The notes under the pieces were generated by a model. It worked only from the letters and a program-made list of their open reading frames with translations, searched no databases and was not told where the DNA came from. Shown piece by piece: positions 47,603-56,031 of a DNA stretch of 64,000 nt. Position 1 is the first letter of the stretch. Each line of letters begins with the position of its first letter. The stretch comes from Mycobacterium sp. (GTDB lineage Bacteria > Actinomycetota > Actinomycetes > Mycobacteriales > Mycobacteriaceae): the NCBI GenBank assembly GCA_025965895.1, contig JAOPWC010000028.1, positions 1-64,000 on the forward strand. Direction: 5' to 3'. The position numbers and the translations under genes are program-made.

Positions 47603-48255
47603 CGGGCACCCGCCTTCACGCGACCCGCCCGCACCCACGGCGTGGCCATCCGCCCCGCGACCATGATCAGCGTGTCGACGACGGTCGCGAGGACGAAGAT
47701 CGCGATGATGCCTGCGACGATCTGGTCGGTCTTGTCGGCTTGATAGCCCTCGGTGAACCAGGTGCCCAGGCCGCCGATGCCGATGACCGAACCCACCGAG
47801 ACCATCGAGATGTTGGTGACGGCCACCACCCGCAGGTTGGCCACCAGCACCGGAATCGAGAGCGGGAGCTCGACTTTGAGTACACGCGTCAGCGGACGAT
47901 AGCCGACCGCGGTCGCGGCGTCACGCACGTGCAACGGCACCGCGTCCAGCGCCTCGGGCACGGCGCGCACCAGCAGCGCGGTCGTGTACAGGGTGAGCGC
48001 GACGATCACGTTGGCCTCGTCGAGGATCCGCGTCGGGATGATCAGCGGCAGCACGACGAACAACGCCAGCGACGGGATCGTAAAGATGACGCTCGCAGTC
48101 ACGGTCGTCAGCCTGCGCAGCGCCGTCGTGGGCTGCACCAGCGCACCCACCGGGACCGCGATCAGCAGACCGGCCAGCACCGGGATCAGCGACAGCCGCA
48201 GGTGAATGACCGTCAGGGCCCACGCATCGCCGAGGTGGGTGAGCAGGTATCGCAT
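47599..48255 (-). CDS. proW: Glycine betaine/osmoprotectant ABC transporter permease ProW
   Basis: A 218-residue permease, about five membrane helices (LSLIPVLAGLLIAVPVGALV; VIFTIPSLALFVVLPLII), with the ATPase-coupling loop VRDAATAVGYRPLTRVLKVE and LPLSIPVLVANLRVV. It is three bases downstream of proV and overlaps proZ by 4 bp. Partner of ProZ in the osmolyte importer. Confidence 0.94.
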   Translation of the reverse strand: MRYLLTHLGDAWALTVIHLRLSLIPVLAGLLIAVPVGALVQPTTALRRLTTVTASVIFTIPSLALFVVLPLIIPTRILDEANVIVALTLYTTALLVRAVPEALDAVPLHVRDAATAVGYRPLTRVLKVELPLSIPVLVANLRVVAVTNISMVSVGSVIGIGGLGTWFTEGYQADKTDQIVAGIIAIFVLATVVDTLIMVAGRMATPWVRAGRVKAGAR

Positions 48256-48258
48256 GGC

Positions 48259-49356
48259 TCACACCCGTTGTTGCGCCTCGAGTGCGGCTAGTACGTCGGC
48301 CGCACGCACTCCGCCGATCACCTTGCCGTGGTCGTCGACCGCCACCCCGACGCCCGACGGCGACGAGAGCACCGCGTCGAGCGCCTGACGCAACGTCCCG
48401 TCCGGGTGAAACAGCGAGCCGCCGGCGATGACGCTGTCGTAGAGGGTGCTTCGCTCGCGATGCCGCCGCACCCCCGCCGCGTCGATCCAGCCGAACGGTG
48501 ACCCATCGGGCCTGCAGACCAGCACCCATTCGCCCTCGGCGGGGTTCAGTGCGTCCACCTCCGCTTCGGTCACGCAGCAGATCTCGTGGATTGGCAACCC
48601 GCTGGCATGAAAGAACTGCAGCCGGCGGTACCCGCGATCGGCCCCGATGAACCCGGCGACGAAGTCGTTGGCCGGGTTGGACAACAGCCGCGCGGGCTCG
48701 TCGTACTGCTGCAACGCCCCGCCGCGCCCGAACACCGCGACCTTGTCGCCGAGCTTGACAGCCTCATCGATGTCGTGGGTCACGAACACGATGGTCTTGT
48801 GCAGTTCGCTTTGCAGCCGCGCCATTTCGGCCTGCAGTTCCTCTCGCACCACCGGGTCGACGGCGCTGAACGGCTCGTCCATCAACAGGATCGGCGGGTC
48901 GGCGGCCAACGCTCGGGCCACACCAACCCGCTGCTGCTGGCCGCCGGAAAGTTGCGCGGGATAGCGGGTGGCCAGCTTGGGGTCCAGCCCGACGCGTTCC
49001 AGCACGTCGAGGGCAGCTTTGCGGGCCGTCCTTCGGGACTCGCCTTTCAGCACCGGGACCGTCGCGACGTTGTCGATGACCCGCTGGTGCGGCATCAGCC
49101 CTGCGCTTTGGATCACGTAACCCATGCCCAGGCGCAACTTGACCGGGTCGATCTTGGCCACGTCGGCGCCGTCAACCGTCACGGTGCCCGACGTGGGTTG
49201 GATCATCCGGTTGATCATCCGCATCGATGTGGTCTTGCCGCACCCGGACGGGCCGACGAACACCGCGAGCGTGCCTGATGGAATCTCCAGTGTCAGTTCG
49301 TCGACCGCGACGGTGCCGTCGGGATACCGCTTGGTGACGTGGTCGAACGTGATCAC
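48259..49356 (-). CDS. proV: Osmoprotectant ABC transporter ATPase ProV
   Basis: A 365-residue ATPase. Walker A FVGPSGCGKTTSMRMINR, signature YPAQLSGGQQQRVGVARALA, Walker B PILLMDEPFSAVDP, switch His TIVFVTHDIDEAVKLGD. The C-terminal part (about 245-365) has CBS-type features (VSSPSGVGVAVDDHGKVIGG-like), which in OpuA systems sense ionic strength. GTG start, seven bases after proX. Confidence 0.95.
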   Translation of the reverse strand: MITFDHVTKRYPDGTVAVDELTLEIPSGTLAVFVGPSGCGKTTSMRMINRMIQPTSGTVTVDGADVAKIDPVKLRLGMGYVIQSAGLMPHQRVIDNVATVPVLKGESRRTARKAALDVLERVGLDPKLATRYPAQLSGGQQQRVGVARALAADPPILLMDEPFSAVDPVVREELQAEMARLQSELHKTIVFVTHDIDEAVKLGDKVAVFGRGGALQQYDEPARLLSNPANDFVAGFIGADRGYRRLQFFHASGLPIHEICCVTEAEVDALNPAEGEWVLVCRPDGSPFGWIDAAGVRRHRERSTLYDSVIAGGSLFHPDGTLRQALDAVLSSPSGVGVAVDDHGKVIGGVRAADVLAALEAQQRV

Positions 49357-49363
49357 CGGCGGC

Positions 49364-50302
49364 TCACTTCACCATCTGCTTGTTGAACCCGTTGGCCTGA
49401 ACCCATTTTCGGGCGCCTTGATCGGGGTCGATCCCGGAGTTCCCGGTCACCTCGGTGTTGAGCTCGACGAGGTCCTGCGTGGTCAGCCTGGCCGAAACGG
49501 CATCGAGCACGGTTTTGAGTTGATCGGACTTCTTCTGCGAGCTCACCAGCGGGACCACGTTGGCGGCCAGGAAGTTGTTTTTCGGGTCTTCGAGCACCAC
49601 CAGTTTGTTCTGCGGAATCGCCGGCGAGGTGCTGAAGATGTCCGCGGCGGTGACGGTCCCATCGGTCAGCGCACGCACCGTCGCAGGTCCCCCGCCGTCG
49701 CTGATCGCCACGAAGTTCTGCGGTGCGATATCGAGGCCATAGCGCGCCTTGAGCCCCGGCAAACCTTCGGCTCTGGTCTGGAATTCCGACGGGGCGCCGA
49801 ACTTCACCTCCGGCGAATGCGCCGCGAGGTCTCCGATGGTCTTCAGATTCCATTTCTGCGCGCTGGCTTGGGTGACCGCGACGGTATCGGTGTCGTTCGC
49901 CGGGGAGGGCGTCAGGATCGACAGGTCGCCCGGAAAGACCCGCACCAGCGCCAACTCGACGGCATCCGCCGTGGTTACCGTGCTCTTCGGGTCGAAGTAC
50001 TGCAGCAGGTTGCCGGTGTAGTCGGGAACCAGGTCGATGGAGTGGTCCTTCAGCGCCGGGATATAGGTTTCACGGCTACCGATACCGAACTGGCGTCGGA
50101 TCGTGAAGCCGTTGGCCTCCAGTGACTGCGCGTAGATCTCGGCGATGATCTTCGACTCCGGAAAGTCAGCTGACCCGACGACGATCGACTTGAGATCAGC
50201 TGATGCCGCGCCGCCGCCGAGCGGGTTGGAACTTCCGCACGCCGCTGCCGTCAATGCAAGAACCACTGCGAGCACCGCCACGCCCCGCCCGCGGATGCCC
50301 AT
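49364..50302 (-). CDS. proX: Osmoprotectant-binding lipoprotein ProX
   Basis: A 312-residue substrate-binding lipoprotein of the glycine betaine/choline type: signal peptide MGIRGRGVAVLAVVLALTAA, lipobox TAAAC, then SIVVGSADFPESKIIAEIYA, DHSIDLVPDYTGNLLQYF (Tyr of the quaternary-ammonium cage), GLKARYGLDI, ISDGGGPATVRALTDG. First gene of the operon proX-V-W-Z and the glycolipid-binding protein. Confidence 0.94.
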   Translation of the reverse strand: MGIRGRGVAVLAVVLALTAAACGSSNPLGGGAASADLKSIVVGSADFPESKIIAEIYAQSLEANGFTIRRQFGIGSRETYIPALKDHSIDLVPDYTGNLLQYFDPKSTVTTADAVELALVRVFPGDLSILTPSPANDTDTVAVTQASAQKWNLKTIGDLAAHSPEVKFGAPSEFQTRAEGLPGLKARYGLDIAPQNFVAISDGGGPATVRALTDGTVTAADIFSTSPAIPQNKLVVLEDPKNNFLAANVVPLVSSQKKSDQLKTVLDAVSARLTTQDLVELNTEVTGNSGIDPDQGARKWVQANGFNKQMVK

Positions 50303-50364
50303 CCCGCGACCCTAGCGAACCCGAAGATGTTTGACACTTGACTCTCAGCGGTAAAGATGAGGAC

Positions 50365-50775
50365 ATGACCAGCAATCCGCGTGTGCCGCCCGATCCGCGT
50401 GTGCCACCCAATCAGGCGCCGCGCACCACGTCGCGGGTGCCCGCCGAGCCGCCGCCCGGCGTCGCGACCCCCCCGCCGGTCCCCGGTCCGCCGGCCGGGT
50501 CAGCGGTCAAATTCACCAAGACTGCCGCGGCGTGGTGGTCTCTGGCGGTTGGCCTGCTGATCCTGATCGTGCTGCTGGTGTTCATCGCGCAGAACACCGG
50601 CTCCATCACCATCCACTTCCTCGGCTTGCGGTGGAGCTCCCCGCTGGGCGTCGCGTTCCTGCTGGCCGCGGTCGGCGGTGCGCTGATCACCGTGCTGGCC
50701 GGTACCGCCCGGATTGTCCAGCTGCGCCGGGCTGCGAAGAAGAACCTGACGGCTCGCTCGGCTGAGCCCCTGTGA
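50365..50775 (+). CDS. LapA-domain membrane protein (Rv3760-like)
   Basis: A 136-residue membrane protein. A Pro-rich cytosolic N-terminus (about 50 residues, with PRVPPDPRVPPN direct repeat) is followed by two helices, WWSLAVGLLILIVLLVFIAQ and LGVAFLLAAVGGALITVLAG, separated by NTGSITIHFLGLRWSSP, the LapA/DUF1049 pattern. C-terminal RIVQLRRAAKK is cytosolic. LapA in E. coli helps LPS assembly regulation; in mycobacteria its role is not known. ATG 50365, GAGGAC just before it. Divergent from proX. Confidence 0.88.
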   Translation: MTSNPRVPPDPRVPPNQAPRTTSRVPAEPPPGVATPPPVPGPPAGSAVKFTKTAAAWWSLAVGLLILIVLLVFIAQNTGSITIHFLGLRWSSPLGVAFLLAAVGGALITVLAGTARIVQLRRAAKKNLTARSAEPL

Positions 50776-50931
50776 ACAGACCCCGTGAAACGTCGCCTCC
50801 AGACGCTCGGCCTGAAAGGTCCTGAAAGGCCCACAATCGGCAGGAAGTTCTGCGCCGGTGGACGGAGGAGACCCCGGGGGTCGGCTGGGATCGTCGCGAT
50901 CGAAGCCACGACGCGTCGAAAGGCATGACCG

Positions 50932-51777
50932 ATGACCACAGCAGTTCGCTCCGTGGTACTCCCCTCCGGCGAGAGGATCGCGGCGCTGGGTCAGGGAACC
51001 TGGCATTTCGCCGAACGCCCGGCGCGGCGTGCCGAGGAGATCGCGTCGATCCGCCTCGGACTCGACCTGGGCATGACCGTCGTCGACACCGCGGAGATGT
51101 ATGCCAGCGGCGGCGCGGAAGTCTTGGTGGGCGAGGCGATCGCCGGGCGTCGCGACGACGTGTTCCTCGTGAGCAAGGTCCTGCCGCACCATGCGAGCCG
51201 GCTGGGGACCGTGCGGGCCTGCGAGGCCAGCCTGCGCCGGCTCAACGTCGATCAGCTCGACCTCTACCTGCTGCACTGGCGTGGCAGCATCCCGTTGATC
51301 GAGACGATCCAGGGCTTCGAGGACCTGATGTCGGCCGGCATGATCCGGTATTGGGGCGTGAGCAATTTCGACCTCGGCGACATGGTCGAACTCTCCGGCC
51401 TCCCTAGTGGCCGGCAGGTGCAGACCGATCAGATCCTCTACAACCTGATGCGCCGCGGTGCCGAATACAACCTGATGCCGTCGCTGTTCGCAAGCGGAAT
51501 CCCGATCATGGCCTACTCACCCATCGAGCAGGGCCGCCTTCTGGGACACCCGGAGTTGCACCAGGTTGCTCAGCGCCACAACGCGACGCCGGCGCAGATC
51601 GCGCTGGCCTGGGCGCTGTCCCACGACGGCGTCAACACCATCCCGCGTGCCGCGACGCCTGAGCACGTCGGACAGAACGCCGCGGCGCGGGACATCCACC
51701 TCGACCCCGAGGATCTGATCGCACTCGATCGGGCCTTCCCGCCGCCGACGCAACCGCGGCCACTCGAAATGCTGTGA
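50932..51777 (+). CDS. Aldo/keto reductase
   Basis: A 281-residue NADPH-dependent aldo/keto reductase. The tetrad is visible: Asp and Tyr in TVVDTAEMYASGGAEVLVGE, Lys in VFLVSKVLPHHA, His in DLYLLHWRGSIP. Also IRYWGVSNFDLGDMVEL and the cofactor end IPRAATPEHVGQNAAA. Substrate unknown. It sits between the LapA-domain gene and the phosphotransferase-like gene on the other strand, an insertion compared with the gene order I recall for Rv3760-Rv3761c. Confidence 0.92.
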   Translation: MTTAVRSVVLPSGERIAALGQGTWHFAERPARRAEEIASIRLGLDLGMTVVDTAEMYASGGAEVLVGEAIAGRRDDVFLVSKVLPHHASRLGTVRACEASLRRLNVDQLDLYLLHWRGSIPLIETIQGFEDLMSAGMIRYWGVSNFDLGDMVELSGLPSGRQVQTDQILYNLMRRGAEYNLMPSLFASGIPIMAYSPIEQGRLLGHPELHQVAQRHNATPAQIALAWALSHDGVNTIPRAATPEHVGQNAAARDIHLDPEDLIALDRAFPPPTQPRPLEML

Positions 51778-51783
51778 TCGCGC

Positions 51784-52827
51784 TCAGGACGCGGTCAGCG
51801 CCCGCAGCCCTGCGCTGATCAGTGGTCCGATGGTCTCGCCGACACGGTCCGAGGAGTCCACCGCATCGCTGCCGCCCGCCATACGTCTGCGAAAGTCGAT
51901 GCCCGCCGCGATGATCGCCAGCTTGAAGTAGGCCAGCGACATGTAGAAGGGCCAGTGCGCCAGCGGCTGGCCGGAAATCGCCGAATACCGTTGTGCCAGC
52001 TCGTCGGCGGTCGGCACCAGCGGTGAACTCCAGGCCGCCGGCATCCCGATGACGAGATCCATCGACGGGTCGCGATAGACGCACATCAGCGCGGCGTCGC
52101 TGAGCGGATCACCCAACGTCGACATCTCCCAGTCCAACACCGCCAGTACCACCGACGCGTCGTCGCCGTCCAGGATCGTGTTGTCGATCCGGTAGTCGCC
52201 GTGCACGATCGATGTCCGACTCTGCTGCGGAACAGCTTGCGCCAGAAGGGAACGCAGTCGCCGAACGTCGGCGTCATGCGGGTCGTCGTCCGGCTTGACC
52301 AGATCCCACTGGCCGCCCCAGCGGCGGACCTGCCGTTCGAGATATCCGTCCGGCCGGCCGAAGTCGCCAAGGCCCACCGCCGCCGGCTCGATGCTGTGCA
52401 GGTCGGCCAGTACCCTGATCAGCGCGTCAATGCAGCCCTCGATGACGTCGCCGTCACCCAGTGCCGCCAGCTCGTCGGCCGCACGGACCACGCGCCCGGG
52501 CACATACTCGACCATTGCGAACGGTGCGCCCAGCACCGATTCGTCCTCGCACAGCGTGACGGCCCTGGCGACCGGGACAGCGGTGTCACCCAGCGCCGCC
52601 ACCACGCGGTACTCACGCGCGACGTCATGCGCCGACGGGGTCAAACCGTGTAGCGGCGGGCGACGCAACACCCACCTGGAGGCGTCATCGCTGACAAGAA
52701 ATGTCAAGTTGGAACGGCCGCCCGCGATCAGTTCACCACGCAGATCCCCGCTGCGGTCGACGCCGATCATGCGCAGGCGGCGGTCCAGGGCAGCCAGGTC
52801 CAGCCCGGCGAGGCTGTCGATTGTCAC
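51784..52827 (-). CDS. Aminoglycoside-phosphotransferase-like protein (FadE36/Rv3761c type)
   Basis: A 347-residue kinase-fold protein of the APH/choline-kinase family, the type that in animals is fused to ACAD10. Despite the old FadE36 name for the M. tuberculosis homologue it has no acyl-CoA dehydrogenase features. Seen are LIAGGRSNLTFLVSDDASRW, FAMVEYVPGRVVRAADEL, catalytic SIVHGDYRIDNTILDGD (HGDxxxxN) and metal-binding AVLDWEMSTLGDPLSD. It likely phosphorylates a hydroxyacyl-CoA or related substrate; that is by family analogy only. GTG 52827 overlaps the stop of the upstream phosphatase gene (GTGA). Confidence 0.88.
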   Translation of the reverse strand: MTIDSLAGLDLAALDRRLRMIGVDRSGDLRGELIAGGRSNLTFLVSDDASRWVLRRPPLHGLTPSAHDVAREYRVVAALGDTAVPVARAVTLCEDESVLGAPFAMVEYVPGRVVRAADELAALGDGDVIEGCIDALIRVLADLHSIEPAAVGLGDFGRPDGYLERQVRRWGGQWDLVKPDDDPHDADVRRLRSLLAQAVPQQSRTSIVHGDYRIDNTILDGDDASVVLAVLDWEMSTLGDPLSDAALMCVYRDPSMDLVIGMPAAWSSPLVPTADELAQRYSAISGQPLAHWPFYMSLAYFKLAIIAAGIDFRRRMAGGSDAVDSSDRVGETIGPLISAGLRALTAS

Positions 52828-53448
52828 CGACCTTGTATAGCCCCTCGTGGCCAATTCCTCGCCAGCAGGTCCCACACGTGCTCGGTGCCGTTGACGGCCA
52901 CGACGCTCGCGCGCCCGGCGCGCGAATACAGCAACCGCGTCACCGACGCGTAGTCAATCGGGAACGACAGCAGCCGCGCGGTCCCGAGGATCTCGTGCAG
53001 AACGAGGTTGATCACCCCGCCGTGGCTGAACAGCGCCACGGTGTCGTCATGGTCAGCACAGGTGACCACATCGGTGACAGCCGCCCCCACCCGCGAGCGG
53101 AATGCCTGCTCGTCCACCCAGTGGGCAGGCGACCCTCGGTCATCCGCGCCCACTCCTGCGGATTCTCGCGCGGATGTGCTCGACGGGGACATACTCGGGG
53201 TGGTCGCGGTCGTACTCGGCCAGCCGGTCGTCGACGTCGACAGGCAATCCGAGCGCCCCGGCAAGCGGGTCCGCGGTCTGGCACGCGCGCCGCTGAGGGC
53301 TGCTGACCACCCGCGCGATCGGATAGCGCTGCGGCGCATCCGGCAACCGCCGTGCCTGCTCGAAGCCTGTTTCCGACAGCTGCGGATCGGACCCCTCGCC
53401 TGCGGCGCTGCGCATCGGCAGCGCGTGCCGGATGAGCAGGAGTTGCAT
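52824..53448 (-). pseudogene. Histidine phosphatase (phosphoglycerate-mutase-like), two frameshifts
   Basis: From ATG 53448: MQLLLIRHALPMRSAAGEGS with the RHA phosphohistidine motif, SDPQLSETGFEQARRLPDA, VVSSPQRRACQTADPLA, LAEYDRDHPEYVPVEHIRA. Then the frame changes near 53155 (ENPQEWARMTEGRLPTG) and again near 53115 (VDEQAFRSRVGAAVTDVVTC), ending FSHGGVINLVLHEILGTARL (second catalytic His) and HVWDLLARNW. All active-site pieces are present, so two close single-base errors in sequencing would restore it. It leads a coupled pair with the phosphotransferase-like gene. Confidence 0.83.
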
Positions 53449-53521
53449 GTTCGGATCCTTCGTCGGCCGGGCAGTGTCACGATAGAGCCCGGCGAGTGCG
53501 AGTCGAGGAGTGCCACCTGAG

Positions 53522-54286
53522 ATGGGTTATGCCGACGAGTTGTTCGACCTGACGGACCGGGTCGTGTTGATCACCGGGGGCAGCCGCGGGTTGGGTCGCC
53601 AGATCGCGTACGCCGCCGCCCGCTGCGGCGCCGACGTGATCATCGCCAGCCGCAAACTGGACGCGTGCGTGGCCGCCGCCGAGGAGATCGAGCGGGATAC
53701 CGGCCGCGCCGCGATGCCCTACCAGGTGCACCTGGGACGATGGGATGAACTCGACGGCCTGGTCCAGGCGGCCTACGACCGGTTCGGCAAGGTCGACACG
53801 TTGGTCAACAACGCCGGCATGTCCCCCACGTACGATTCGCTGACGTCGGTGACCGAGAAGCTCTTCGACGCGGTGGTCAACCTGAACCTCAAAGGTCCAT
53901 TCCGGCTATCGGCGCTGGTGGCCGAAAAGATGATCGCCGCCGGTGGCGGCTCGATCGTCAACGTCAGCTCCAGCGGATCCATCCGCCCGGGACCCGACAT
54001 GCTTCCGTACGCCGCGGCGAAAGCCGGCCTCAACGCACTCACCGAGGGGTTCGCGAAGGCCTACGGGCCGACTGTGCGCGTCAACACGTTGATGGCCGGA
54101 CCGTTTCTCACCGACATCAGCAAGGCCTGGAACCTGGAGCAGGCGACCGGAAACCCGTTCGGCCACCTGGCGCTTCAGCGTGCCGGTGAGCCGCCCGAGA
54201 TCGTCGGAGCCGCACTGTTTCTCGCCTCGGACGCCGCCAGCTTCACCACCGGTTCGATCCTCCGTGCCGACGGCGGACTGCCCTAG
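53522..54286 (+). CDS. Short-chain dehydrogenase/reductase
   Basis: A 254-residue classical SDR. Cofactor site RVVLITGGSRGLGRQIAYAA, NNAG motif LVNNAGMSPTYDSL, catalytic Ser in VNVSSSGSIRPG and Tyr-x3-Lys in LPYAAAKAGLNALTEG, C-terminal FTTGSILRADGGLP. IIASRKLD with Arg suggests NADP. Substrate unknown. ATG 53522; divergent from the phosphatase gene. Confidence 0.93.
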   Translation: MGYADELFDLTDRVVLITGGSRGLGRQIAYAAARCGADVIIASRKLDACVAAAEEIERDTGRAAMPYQVHLGRWDELDGLVQAAYDRFGKVDTLVNNAGMSPTYDSLTSVTEKLFDAVVNLNLKGPFRLSALVAEKMIAAGGGSIVNVSSSGSIRPGPDMLPYAAAKAGLNALTEGFAKAYGPTVRVNTLMAGPFLTDISKAWNLEQATGNPFGHLALQRAGEPPEIVGAALFLASDAASFTTGSILRADGGLP

Positions 54287-54464
54287 CGACCCTTGGAAGT
54301 CCGCTGAAATAACGATGCCGAGTGCTGAGGGCTCTGATGCTGGGCGTTAAAAAGCGTTATCACATACGCTATCGGTTTCTCGACTCGCATCATGATCCTT
54401 GGCCGTGCTGATGTGCCGGGTGTGGCTGCTGGGCCGTCAGGTGGTGGCCGCGATGGTCCAAGCC

Positions 54465-54971
54465 TCAGCAGGCCGCCATCAGGACGCGGCTTGCCGTGGC
54501 CGTGCTGACGCCGTACACGAGATGCGCGCTGAGGTCCTGCCATAGCGTTTTCGCGTCGTATTCCCACGGCGGCCGATACAGCTTGGCGGGAACCAGGACA
54601 ACGTAGGACTGCAGCCACACGCCGGCGCCGAAAACCAGCCCGTCCCAGACGTGACGACTGGTCAACGAACCATCCACCAACCCGAAGGCGGCGCCCCATC
54701 CCGCTCCGGTGGCCCAGTGCACAACGTTGTTGACGAGGCGGGCGCGCTCGGGTGGCAACTCGCGGAGGAAAATCTTCTCGACGACGCGTCGCCCGAATTG
54801 GGCTGGGGCCGGCGCGTTGTCCCAGCTGTTGAGGCCGGCCGAGGTTTCCCAGTCGAAGAAGCCGCTGTCTCCCCCATCTCGCCGATACCTGACGTACCAC
54901 AGCAGATCCATCGCAGCGGTGCCGACCGCACCGGCCACCGCGCCCCGGACGACCGCAGCAACTGGCGACAT
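54465..54971 (-). CDS. DUF1440-like membrane protein
   Basis: A 168-residue membrane protein, likely three to four helices: SPVAAVVRGAVAGAVGTAAM, then DLLWYVRYRRDGGDSGFFDW, VNNVVHWATGAGWGAAFGLV, GLVFGAGVWLQSYVVLVPAK. GAVAGAVGT near the start is what one sees in DUF1440-like proteins. ATG 54971 preferred; upstream codons are Arg-rich without homology. It is 28 bp downstream of the CcdA-like gene, so probably one transcript. Function unknown. Confidence 0.78.
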   Translation of the reverse strand: MSPVAAVVRGAVAGAVGTAAMDLLWYVRYRRDGGDSGFFDWETSAGLNSWDNAPAPAQFGRRVVEKIFLRELPPERARLVNNVVHWATGAGWGAAFGLVDGSLTSRHVWDGLVFGAGVWLQSYVVLVPAKLYRPPWEYDAKTLWQDLSAHLVYGVSTATASRVLMAAC

Positions 54972-54999
54972 GCGGGTGCGCCGGCTCACCCTAGTAAGC

Positions 55000-55851
55000 C
55001 TACGGGCCGCTCGTCCACTTGCGCCAAGCCGCCGCGACACCGCAGAGCACGAGCACGGCCAGCCCCAGCAACCATGGGCGCGCGCCATGCTCGTATACCC
55101 AGATCACGATTACGCTCTGCAGCCGGCCCGCGGACGTGATCACCGGGTCGTTCGGGTTGCCGTTCGCGTTGAACAGGCGCACCTCGTAAAGGCCGTAATA
55201 GCCGACATACATGCCGATCAGCACCACCAGCGCGCCGCTGATTGCCCTGATATACGGCAGGATTCGACGCGCCCGGTCAACGACCGCGGAATTGGCGAAC
55301 GCCACCCCGACTGCCAGTACTCCGATGATCAGCGTCATGCCGGCGCCGTACGCGAAGTAGACCAACAGACTCCTGACGTGCGGACCACCGCGAAGACTCA
55401 CTGCGGTGACCGCCAAAAACGGGCCGATGGTGCAGGACAGCGATGCGGCGGCGTAACTCATGCCGTAGCCGAACATCGAGCCGATCCGCGCCGTCGGCGC
55501 CCATCTGCTGATTCGCCGCAACGGCGTGGGCATCGACAGCTCATGGCCGGACAGCAGCGAGATCCCCAGCGCGACAATGGCAATGCCGATCAGCACCGTG
55601 ACCAGGGGAAGATACCGCTGCACCATCGAGGCCACTGACACGGTGAGCAGCCCGAACGTGGCGAACACCGTCAGAAAGCCCAGAGCCATCGCGATGGTCG
55701 CGGCCAGCGCGCGACCCACGGCGGGCAGCACAGGGGCGCCCTCTCCTCGCACCACCAGCACCAGGTATGCGGGCAGCATCGCAAAGCCGCACGGGTTGAG
55801 CGCCGCCACCAATCCGGCACCAAACCCCAACCCAACGAGCTCCTGGTCCAT
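55000..55851 (-). CDS. CcdA/DsbD-like cytochrome c biogenesis transmembrane protein
   Basis: A 283-residue membrane protein with about six to seven helices. Redox Cys pair: VAALNPCGFAMLPAYLVLVV (NPCG) and AAASLSCTIGPFLAVTAVSL. CcdA passes electrons from cytosolic thioredoxin across the membrane to extracytoplasmic thiol proteins. There are no ccs or dsb genes beside it, so which target it serves is unclear. The 180 bp to its right (55852-56031) hold only a 24-codon frame (55864-55938). Confidence 0.9.
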   Translation of the reverse strand: MDQELVGLGFGAGLVAALNPCGFAMLPAYLVLVVRGEGAPVLPAVGRALAATIAMALGFLTVFATFGLLTVSVASMVQRYLPLVTVLIGIAIVALGISLLSGHELSMPTPLRRISRWAPTARIGSMFGYGMSYAAASLSCTIGPFLAVTAVSLRGGPHVRSLLVYFAYGAGMTLIIGVLAVGVAFANSAVVDRARRILPYIRAISGALVVLIGMYVGYYGLYEVRLFNANGNPNDPVITSAGRLQSVIVIWVYEHGARPWLLGLAVLVLCGVAAAWRKWTSGP

Positions 55852-56031
55852 GATTGCTGCCCGCTACCTGGCACTCAGCACCGCTGCCGCGGTGATCAGC
55901 AGCAATGATGTGCCCGGATGGGAAGTCCTGGTTTTCATCGGGTCCCCCCTGCCCGGCCAAGCCGATAGTTGCGCGCGGAAAGAGCGCGTACCAGTTACAC
56001 GGCCGCCGTCCCCTCGGCGTTCAGCGACGGG

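Noticed and set aside
51784..52827. Annotation as acyl-CoA dehydrogenase FadE36
   Set aside because: The sequence has the HGDxxxxN and DWE motifs of aminoglycoside/choline-kinase-like proteins and nothing of an acyl-CoA dehydrogenase.
55864..55938. 24-codon minus-strand frame starting MKTRTSHPGTSLLLITAAAV
   Set aside because: It looks like the start of a small membrane peptide before the CcdA-like gene, but it is too short and lacks a clear ribosome site.
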